Source: Fidelibacterota bacterium TCS55 (lineage in GTDB: Bacteria; Fidelibacterota; Marinisomatia; Marinisomatales; TCS55). Taken from it: a stretch of DNA of 13,240 nt. Of this stretch, positions 6,275 through 13,240 are shown piece after piece. The position numbers and the translations under genes were made by a program. The DNA is taken from NCBI GenBank assembly GCA_905182385.1, contig CAJJBS010000017.1, positions 1-13,240 on the forward strand, in the 5' to 3' direction. The notes below the pieces were generated by a model. The model was not told where the DNA came from and made no database searches. It was given only the letters and a program-made list of their open reading frames with translations. Numbering within the stretch: position 1 is the first letter of the stretch; each line of letters begins with the position of its first letter.

Positions 6275-9200
6275 TTAATTAGGTCTCCATTCGTACTCCA
6301 TAATCTCACCGTCATTCATACTAGATGGTTTTTTCTCTCCTGTCACGACACGCATGGTTGTATTACTGGTGAATTCAAATAAGCTTATCCTATTTTTGTC
6401 TGGATTATCCATCTTTAAAGTTATTACCCAAGGTTTGTTACTAAAATCAATATTGAATTGACCTTTTTCTTGATCACTGATTTTTGTTCCAAGGGATAAT
6501 CCTTGCATAAAATTACCTTTCAAGCCTGTTTCATCTGGCTCAAAGATCCAAACCACTTCAATAATTTGACCTTTATAATACCAATTACCTCCCATACTAC
6601 GAATGTATTCAATAAACTCAACTAGTACTGGTTCTGCTTGATTACCAGCAAAATCAACAGCTTCAATACCCAATGAATAAACAACGCTCGCGCTTAATGA
6701 TTCTTCAATTGGAATTTTTGCTTTTACATGCTTACCAGCTGTTAAATATTCATCATACAAAGGAATCTTATGTTTTGTTACACGATCATTAAGTCCACCC
6801 GTACGAGACCAAATCATAGTTCCTTCTTTTAAATCTTCACTCATTTCTATATTAATTTCTGTTCCCATAAAGTTTGACTTAGCTTCAGGATAGTAAATTG
6901 ATATTACTGGCTTAGTTATATCATACTTCACATTTTCTATTACATTGGATTCTGACTTATTAGAAGCTAAATCTTCACCTATGAACTGAATATTATAGAC
7001 GGAACCATCATTTAAGACAGGTGGGTTTTTAGGACTCTTAGGTGATTCAAAAATAGTTTCTAGCTCAAGCCCTGTTAAATTAAAAATAACAGGTGAGTTT
7101 GGGTCTGGTAAACCACTGACTTGAGTATATACAAACTGGCCATTACTCAAACCTTCACTAATGAAATATCCTATATCAAGATTGTTTACAGCAGTATTTG
7201 ATTCTGGATATTTAATTTCTAAGATCGGTGGCTTATCATCGTAAACAACACTCATTATAAATTTTTTACCAGTGTTATTAGCTATATCTGTTCCTTCTAA
7301 AGTGATTCTGTACATTGCATCCGCTACAAGATTTAGATTACCTAATGTAGAATTGTCAAATGAACCTTTTTTTAATATATCCTGAGTTAAATCAAATGTA
7401 TGTGGAGCTCCAGGGTCATCACTGCCCCCCATATAAATCCATGTATACTTACCGGACTTTAGTTGTTCATTTACTGTCCATTTTATTAATTGAGAATTAA
7501 TACGAGCACTGGTGGTTGGCGTAACTTGTGTAAATTTTGGCTTTGTTTTATCAAAAGTTATATTTTCTGCTAATGTTATGTTTGAAGAGTTACCAGCACG
7601 ATCATTTGCAGAAATAATTAAGTCATAAATTGTACCATCAACTAAATCTTTTTGATTGGTAAGCTTACTTCTTAAAAAATCTCCTTGATCTAATTCTAGA
7701 CCACTGAGTAAAACATTAATCGACGAGGTTCCATCAGTTGGAGTCCATTTAATATCTCCATTTAATAATTGCTCATTTACAGAATATTCAACCTCATCTA
7801 GATTAATGAAACTATTTGAGATTGGAAAGGCGCCTGTTATTTGAGGAGGAATATCATCGAAATAAACTATCCCTAGTTCAAAAGATGAAGCATTCCCTGC
7901 CCTGTCAGTACCATAGAATTCAACTTTATATCGAGCATCTGATTTTAATGAAGGAGCTGGATCAAAGTTTACTTCAGGATATAACCCATCCATTAACTGA
8001 TTTCCTACTAATTTTGACTCGTGAATACCAACATCATCGGCTGTACCATCAACCCACGTCCAAACTACTTTTGCTTCCAATAATACTTCATTTGTTTTTA
8101 GGCCTAAAGTTTTTGAATTGATAAATGAATCTGGATCAGGGGAGACTATGCTAATATCTGGAGGAATTTTATCAAAAGTTATACTATTTATTCTTTCAGA
8201 GACACCTTGGTTCATAGCTTGGTCTATTCCTTCTACACGAACATTATAAACTGTATTTGAAGTTAGAGATATCAATGAATTGATGTTTATATCTGAATGT
8301 TTACCTGTTGTTAATTGATCCTTAGTTAGTTCTATTTTATGTGGACTTAGTGGGTCATTAGTACCCCCATCCTGCTCAAAAATTATTTTGCCTGACAAAA
8401 GCAGTTCATTTATTTCAATGGACAAAATCATACTTGAATAGAAGCCATTGGATGGTGGTGCTAAGATAGATAATACTGGTAATGAAATATCATACTTGAC
8501 ATTATTTATCAAAATATTTTTAGCAACGTTACCAGCTAGATCTTCACCTGAAAGTTCAATATTATATATACTGCCATCTTTCAACTGTATCATTTCATCA
8601 AAATTCTCAGAAAAATGATCTCCAAATTTCAATTGGTCGCCATTTAATTTAATTACATGTGGACTATTAGGATCTTCACTTCCATTAACTCGCGTAATTG
8701 TAATAGCACCTTTTTTCATATCTTCAGAAGTTCCATAACTTATTTTTACTGAATTTATGAAGGAACCATTATTAGGAACTGTCAAGGTAAGATTTGGAGG
8801 TAGAATATCAAAGAAAACATCACTTATTGAACTAACGATAGCTCTGTTACCTGCTTTGTCAAAAGCTTCTATAGAAACTTCATATCGTCCTCCATCTGCT
8901 AGCTGCGAAGTATAGCCAAAATCAATATCGCTATGAACACCACTAGATAAATTTGAAGATTTAATCGGTATACGGTGAGGAGAATTAATGTCTACGGTTC
9001 CGCTTGTTTGTTTATAAATAACAAAACCATTATCGAGGTCTTCATTTGAAATAAATGAAATCAGTGTGCTCTTTATTTGTTCCGAGTCCAATGGTTGACT
9101 AATTGAAACTTGAGGTTGCTCATTATCAAAAGTAATATTTGAGATAATTACTTCTAAACTCTCATTACCCGCTGGATCAACTCCAAACATTTTAATATCA

Positions 9201-12200
9201 TATATTGATCCATTAATCAGATTAGGTCCTTTTTTTAACCGAATATCATTAAAAGAGCCCTCGTTTAATTCTTTTCCCTCTAATTCTATTGACTGAGGCG
9301 ATGTTTTATCTGATACTCCACCTACTTGCGTAAAAATTACCGTAGATTTAATAAGTTTTTCACTTAATGTATAGCTTAAAGTATTTGTATTTATATAGTT
9401 ATTATTACTAATCTTATTTATAGTTATCACTGGAGGATTTATATCATATGAAATCTGACTAAGCTTAACAGCTTTAGCTTTATTGCCAGCTCTATCACTT
9501 CCATTCATTTCTAATGAATAAGTTGCACCATCTACCCATTTTATATCATTCAGATTATTATTACCCAACTTTAATAAATCTGGAATTAACGTTATACCGT
9601 GTGGCGAGTTAATATCTGATTCACCAGACACTCGATTAATTACAATGTTTCCTGAAACTAAATCTTCCGAAAGAGTATACGAAAGAACTGCGCTATTAAA
9701 GAAAGTTCTACTATTTGGCTCTTCAATAGAAATCGAAGGAGGATCATTATCAAAGGTGATATTTTCAATTATAGTTTCTGGAGCTGAATTTCCAGCAGCA
9801 TCTACTCCTACAAACCTAATATTATAGATGGCTCCATTTACTAAATTAATGAAGGAAGTAGGCAGCTTACCGCCTCTAATACCTCTTTGTTTTTTACTTC
9901 CAGCTAACGTTATTGAATGTGTTGCTTTAGGGTCGCTTGCTCCACCAACATAATCAAAAAATATTTTCCCTGTTTCTAAATCCTCAGTTAACGTATACGA
10001 AATTTCAGGTTCTCTGATAAATTCACTTTCGAGAGGTTTAAGATCTACAAATTTGGGAGATACCGTATCAAATAGAACCTCATTAACGATCATAACCTCA
10101 GATTCATTTCCTGCTAGATCAGTTCCTTGAATAAGAATATTGTAGAAAACTCCATGAGCTAAGTTAGGTGGCGATAAAAACCTAAAGTCTTTAAATGATC
10201 CGCCCTTTAATTGTTCTCCTAGAATTGAATGCTTATGAGGCGAATTAGGGTCATTTCCATTTATTGCTTGCCATGTTATAGTTCCCATTTTAATTGCTTC
10301 ACTAATTTCAAATGAAATAGAGTCATTATTTATAGCTTGATTAGGTAAAGGAGATTGAATAACTAATTTTGGTGGCGTGACATCAAACATCACATTTCTA
10401 ATAGTATCTGAGCTTGCATCGTTATTAGCCCTATCAGTTGCATCAATAACAATGCTGTAGGCTATACCTTCTTTAGTTTTAATACTATAATCTCTTAATA
10501 TATGGTTACCTGCTTTAAGGTCTTCTATTCTTAAATCAAAAGATGAACTAACACCTTTATCATCTATCCAAATCATTTGAGCAATTAATAAAGGTTCATT
10601 TGAATCATAATTGACTTCAAGATTATTTACAAAACTTTCGGACTTTGGAAAATTAATTTGCAATTCGGGTGGTGAAATATCATACGTTACTTGATCAACT
10701 GAAAATATTTCAGAATTATTTCCAGCAAAATCAGCTCCTTTTATTTCAATAGAATATTGAGAACCATCTTTCAGGTCATTTAAATTAATTAAATTTCCGA
10801 TCTCCCTCTTTCCTTTATTTTTTTCACTATTAGAAAGTTCCACAACTAATGTATCAATCGAAATGAATGAAAGCGATCCAGAATTAATATCCTCTGATAA
10901 ATTCCAACCAAATAGCAATTTATTAATAAAGGAGCCAGACGTTGGATATAAAGCAGAGAATATTGGTGGCGTTAAATCAATTTTTACATTGTTTAAAATA
11001 CTTGGTTCTGCAAAATTTCCAGCACGATCTTGACCTTGGAAAGTAATAGAGTAATTATATGCATCTTTTAATTCAGGAATAAATAAATCATCAGAGTTTA
11101 TTTCACCAACAGTTAAAATATTTGGGTTGTTATAATAGACTACGTCATCTACATCACTTTCGCTCTTTCCAGTCCAATTAATATTTAAATCATATATATC
11201 TTCATTCGTTTCAAAGATTATTGCTGTTTCAGTTGTGAAAATATTAGATGAAGGATAGCTTATTGTTATAATTGGCGGCGTAATATCATAAAGAATATCA
11301 TCCATTCTAGTAGTATCGCTTTGATTGCCAGCAGGATCAAAGCCTACATATAATAATGAATATTCAGCTCCATCAATTAACGTAGGTGAGTTTAATAATG
11401 AAACAAGACCAATTTCATTAGCCTTCAGTTCTTCTCCAACAAGATTTACAATATGTGGAGAATTTGAATCTGGATTGCCAAAAGTCCATCTCCATATCAT
11501 TTGCGCATTTTCTAAAAGTTCACTATTTATGTATTTTAAATCAAGGTTGTTTATTGCCATTCCATCTTCAGGATATAAAATTGTTAATTCAGGAGGAGTA
11601 AAATCATATTGCAGTCCCGCTACAAATGCAGGTTTAGTTTTATTTCCAGCGCGATCCCTACCGACAAAAGTCATTGTATAAAGGGCATTTTCAACTACAG
11701 TTGGATTATTTGCCAAGTCAATATCTAGATGTTCTCCTTCTGTCATTTCATTTTTTGATAAACTAGCAACATAAGGAGCTAATGTATCTTCAATTCCACC
11801 AAGCCATCTCCATTTAAACTCTCCTTCAAATAATTTTTCTGATAGATTGTATGTAACAGCACTAGTGCGAGAGATTGAACGAGGCAGTGGATAAATTATT
11901 GTGATTTCTGGTTGAGTTATATCATAAAGTAAGTTATCAATATATATTTTGTTTGATTCATTTCCAGCAGGGTCAAAAGCTATATAAGAAATATTATAAA
12001 TTCCTCCATCAACTAAAGGAGGCTCATTTTTAATTATATTATTGATAAAAAGACCATTGCTTAGCTCAGTATCAACTAAATTCATTGCATGTATTAAAGT
12101 TGGGTCTTCCTTTCCACCAACCCATTTCCATGTAATTATTCCACTTTCAAGAATTTCACTATTTTTAAATTCTACGTTTTTATTATTTATAGCCTCTCCA

Positions 12201-13240
12201 TTACTTGGGCTTATCCATGTTAATTCAGGAGGTGTAAAATCATATTGGAGTCCCGATACAAATGCTGGCTTAGTTCTATTTCCAGCACGATCCCTGCCGA
12301 CAAATGTTATTGTATAAAGTGCATTTTCAACTACAGTTGGATTATTAGCCAACTCAATACCTATATGTTCTCCTACAGTCATTTCATTTCTTGATAAACT
12401 TGCAACATATGGAGCTAATGTATCTTCAACTCCACCAAGCCATCTCCACTTAAACTCTCCTTCAAATAATTTTTCTGATAAATTATAAGAAATAGCTGTT
12501 GTATTTGATATAGACTGAGGAATAGGATATTCAATTAATATTTCTGGCGCAGTAAAGTCATAAAGCAAATCAAGAACGTTAATAGTATCGGCGATGTTTC
12601 CTGCTCTATCCGATGCAGTAAACTGCACTTGATAAACACCGCCGTCTTTTAAAGTCACCATATTTATTAAATCGATATCTTTATAAACACTATCCATCAT
12701 TTCATTATTTGACAATGTAATTTTGTGAGGACTTTCTTGATCAATCTCACCACTAACTTGAGTCCAAATGATTGAACCTTTGTCAATTTTTTCAGATAAT
12801 GTATATGAAACATATTGATAATTAAGAGCGCTTCCAGATTCTGGAAGGACATTTGTGAATTCTGGAGGTGTAGTATCAAAAAGAATATTTTTTCTTAGTA
12901 TTGGTTCGCTTTCATTCCCAGCAAGATCTCTGCCAGTTAAAAGAATTGAATAATAGCTCCCATCTTTTAATAATGACTGATTGATTAAATTAACTTTTAT
13001 TTTTTCTTTTGATGATAATTCTTCACCAATTAATTCAATTTTGTGTGGAGATAATGTATCAATTAATCCTTTAGTTTGTGTCCAAAGAAAGTCACCTGCA
13101 GATAATTGCTCGCTAGTTGCATAGCTTATACTCGTATTATTTATTGCTTCATCATCATATGGATAAATTAATGTTAGCACAGGTGGTGTAATGTCATAGT
13201 GTATTGAATCAACTTTTACAGTATCAGAAAAGTTACCAGC
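6275..13240 (-). CDS. Giant Ig-like repeat protein, probably extracellular (5' end beyond the window)
   Basis: At least 2,321 codons are visible and the frame is still open at the window edge. A GTG at 13178-13180 could be taken as a start, but the codons before it read AGNFSDTVKVDSIHYDITPP, the normal end of a preceding repeat, so the true start and any signal peptide lie outside. The visible protein has 21 full repeats of 99-106 residues. Each runs from a TPP-type boundary through INN, SY.LSE.L..G...W, G..D..SPH, DG..Y and D.AGN, like bacterial Ig-like beta-sandwich repeats, and the protein ends in a separate domain. It contains no cysteine. Such proteins usually form rigid surface stalks or adhesins; the role is inferred. 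No type IX sorting domain is recognisable at the C-terminus, which ends YEWRPN. Stop TAA at 6275-6277. Confidence 0.93.
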   Translation of the reverse strand, partial: AGNFSDTVKVDSIHYDITPPVLTLIYPYDDEAINNTSISYATSEQLSAGDFLWTQTKGLIDTLSPHKIELIGEELSSKEKIKVNLINQSLLKDGSYYSILLTGRDLAGNESEPILRKNILFDTTPPEFTNVLPESGSALNYQYVSYTLSEKIDKGSIIWTQVSGEIDQESPHKITLSNNEMMDSVYKDIDLINMVTLKDGGVYQVQFTASDRAGNIADTINVLDLLYDFTAPEILIEYPIPQSISNTTAISYNLSEKLFEGEFKWRWLGGVEDTLAPYVASLSRNEMTVGEHIGIELANNPTVVENALYTITFVGRDRAGNRTKPAFVSGLQYDFTPPELTWISPSNGEAINNKNVEFKNSEILESGIITWKWVGGKEDPTLIHAMNLVDTELSNGLFINNIIKNEPPLVDGGIYNISYIAFDPAGNESNKIYIDNLLYDITQPEITIIYPLPRSISRTSAVTYNLSEKLFEGEFKWRWLGGIEDTLAPYVASLSKNEMTEGEHLDIDLANNPTVVENALYTMTFVGRDRAGNKTKPAFVAGLQYDFTPPELTILYPEDGMAINNLDLKYINSELLENAQMIWRWTFGNPDSNSPHIVNLVGEELKANEIGLVSLLNSPTLIDGAEYSLLYVGFDPAGNQSDTTRMDDILYDITPPIITISYPSSNIFTTETAIIFETNEDIYDLNINWTGKSESDVDDVVYYNNPNILTVGEINSDDLFIPELKDAYNYSITFQGQDRAGNFAEPSILNNVKIDLTPPIFSALYPTSGSFINKLLFGWNLSEDINSGSLSFISIDTLVVELSNSEKNKGKREIGNLINLNDLKDGSQYSIEIKGADFAGNNSEIFSVDQVTYDISPPELQINFPKSESFVNNLEVNYDSNEPLLIAQMIWIDDKGVSSSFDLRIEDLKAGNHILRDYSIKTKEGIAYSIVIDATDRANNDASSDTIRNVMFDVTPPKLVIQSPLPNQAINNDSISFEISEAIKMGTITWQAINGNDPNSPHKHSILGEQLKGGSFKDFRFLSPPNLAHGVFYNILIQGTDLAGNESEVMIVNEVLFDTVSPKFVDLKPLESEFIREPEISYTLTEDLETGKIFFDYVGGASDPKATHSITLAGSKKQRGIRGGKLPTSFINLVNGAIYNIRFVGVDAAGNSAPETIIENITFDNDPPSISIEEPNSRTFFNSAVLSYTLSEDLVSGNIVINRVSGESDINSPHGITLIPDLLKLGNNNLNDIKWVDGATYSLEMNGSDRAGNKAKAVKLSQISYDINPPVITINKISNNNYINTNTLSYTLSEKLIKSTVIFTQVGGVSDKTSPQSIELEGKELNEGSFNDIRLKKGPNLINGSIYDIKMFGVDPAGNESLEVIISNITFDNEQPQVSISQPLDSEQIKSTLISFISNEDLDNGFVIYKQTSGTVDINSPHRIPIKSSNLSSGVHSDIDFGYTSQLADGGRYEVSIEAFDKAGNRAIVSSISDVFFDILPPNLTLTVPNNGSFINSVKISYGTSEDMKKGAITITRVNGSEDPNSPHVIKLNGDQLKFGDHFSENFDEMIQLKDGSIYNIELSGEDLAGNVAKNILINNVKYDISLPVLSILAPPSNGFYSSMILSIEINELLLSGKIIFEQDGGTNDPLSPHKIELTKDQLTTGKHSDININSLISLTSNTVYNVRVEGIDQAMNQGVSERINSITFDKIPPDISIVSPDPDSFINSKTLGLKTNEVLLEAKVVWTWVDGTADDVGIHESKLVGNQLMDGLYPEVNFDPAPSLKSDARYKVEFYGTDRAGNASSFELGIVYFDDIPPQITGAFPISNSFINLDEVEYSVNEQLLNGDIKWTPTDGTSSINVLLSGLELDQGDFLRSKLTNQKDLVDGTIYDLIISANDRAGNSSNITLAENITFDKTKPKFTQVTPTTSARINSQLIKWTVNEQLKSGKYTWIYMGGSDDPGAPHTFDLTQDILKKGSFDNSTLGNLNLVADAMYRITLEGTDIANNTGKKFIMSVVYDDKPPILEIKYPESNTAVNNLDIGYFISEGLSNGQFVYTQVSGLPDPNSPVIFNLTGLELETIFESPKSPKNPPVLNDGSVYNIQFIGEDLASNKSESNVIENVKYDITKPVISIYYPEAKSNFMGTEINIEMSEDLKEGTMIWSRTGGLNDRVTKHKIPLYDEYLTAGKHVKAKIPIEESLSASVVYSLGIEAVDFAGNQAEPVLVEFIEYIRSMGGNWYYKGQIIEVVWIFEPDETGLKGNFMQGLSLGTKISDQEKGQFNIDFSNKPWVITLKMDNPDKNRISLFEFTSNTTMRVVTGEKKPSSMNDGEIMEYEWRPN
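6278..6592 (-). other. Unique C-terminal domain of the giant repeat protein
   Basis: The last 105 residues lack the TPP, SE.L, SPH and AGN landmarks. They begin GGNWYYKGQIIEVVWIFEPD and continue through TGLKGNF, PWVITLKM, ISLFEFTSN and TMRVVTGEKK to MEYEWRPN. The alternating hydrophobic, aromatic-rich strands suggest a small beta-barrel or sandwich, with some likeness to lipocalin-like or TIGR03067-type domains, which also start with a G-x-W and a W-x-F strand. I cannot assign it. As the end of a long stalk it could be a ligand-binding tip or a cell-surface retention module. Confidence 0.6.
6593..13180 (-). repeat. Array of 21 Ig-like repeats (about 106 residues, 318 bp each)
   Basis: Reading from the window edge, repeats 1-6 (13180 down to 11273) are each exactly 106 residues (318 bp). 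Repeats 7-9 (11272-10370) are 103, 99 and 99. Repeats 10-21 (10369-6593) are 102-106. Asp and Asn of the D-x-A-G-N motif occur in all 21; the full motif is in 17, with ANN, AMN, ANN and ASN in repeats 9, 16, 19 and 20. A histidine in the G-x-x-D-x-x-S-P-H loop is present in 13; repeats 7, 8, 9 and 18 have lost or reworked that loop. Repeat 20 carries extra prolines and lysines (SPKSPKNPP), and repeat 11 a basic insert (KKQRGIRGGK). Confidence 0.93.
11582..11850 (-). repeat. Near-identical copy of the tract at 12218-12486 (repeat 5 versus repeat 3)
   Basis: Counting by eye in an ungapped alignment at an offset of 636 bp, 24 of 260 bases differ across 11591-11850 (about 91% identity). The next 58 bases (11851-11908) differ at 24 positions, and identity also collapses below 11581. 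At the protein level repeats 3 and 5 match at 89 of 106 residues, whereas repeats 4 and 6 match at only about 45 of 106. This is a short, sharply bounded shared tract within an otherwise diverged array. Confidence 0.88.

Noticed and set aside
7816..9827. Plus-strand frames within the giant gene
   Set aside because: Complementary shadows of the repeat-coding sequence; no start signals or family features.
11325..12317. Two plus-strand reading frames (11325-11681, 12042-12317) with almost identical C-terminal halves, looking like a duplicated gene pair
   Set aside because: They lie antisense to repeats 3-6 of the giant protein; their likeness is fully explained by the near-identical tract in repeats 3 and 5, and no ribosome site or family match is visible.
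12697..12879. A minus-strand 60-codon frame inside the giant gene in another phase
   Set aside because: It overlaps repeats 1-2 in the wrong frame, and the repeat frame is unbroken.

Overview
This is an AT-rich window (roughly a third G+C by eye) in which every supported gene lies on the minus strand, so transcription runs from high to low coordinates. Most start codons have no Shine-Dalgarno sequence, only A/T-rich leaders. Together with a DUF6090-type membrane protein, a Tat-exported amine-oxidase-like flavoprotein and a very large Ig-like repeat protein, this suggests the FCB group, either a marine Bacteroidota or a Marinimicrobia (SAR406)-like organism. No marker gene fixes the lineage, so this is an inference.

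The right half (6275 to the window edge) is one giant gene, cut off at its 5' end. The visible part encodes the end of one repeat, then 21 complete Ig-like repeats of 99-106 residues, then a distinct C-terminal domain of about 105 residues. There is no cysteine in the visible ~2,300 residues. It looks like a secreted or surface-anchored stalk or adhesin. The third and fifth visible repeats share a sharply bounded ~269-bp tract of about 91% identity, a sign of recent recombination between non-adjacent repeats.

Next in the direction of transcription is a small basic-then-acidic protein with a 147-bp EEAP repeat tail and the only strong Shine-Dalgarno sequence in the window. It is followed by tRNA-Ser(GGA), a ~190-bp gap that may hold a decayed SHOCT-like coding remnant, a DUF6090-type membrane protein and an EmrE-like SMR transporter.

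After a ~300-bp gap with a short orphan reading frame comes a tightly packed six-gene array: a two-helix membrane protein of unknown function; a Tat-signal flavin amine oxidase that overlaps it by 26 bp; deoxyribose-phosphate aldolase (deoC); an AlkB-type 2-oxoglutarate/Fe(II) nucleic-acid dealkylase; a small four-cysteine lipoprotein; and a DoxX-like membrane protein. Spacings of -26, 5, 42, 2 and 12 bp suggest one transcript, though the products do not form an obvious single pathway. I see no insertion sequence, integrase, CRISPR array or phage gene.
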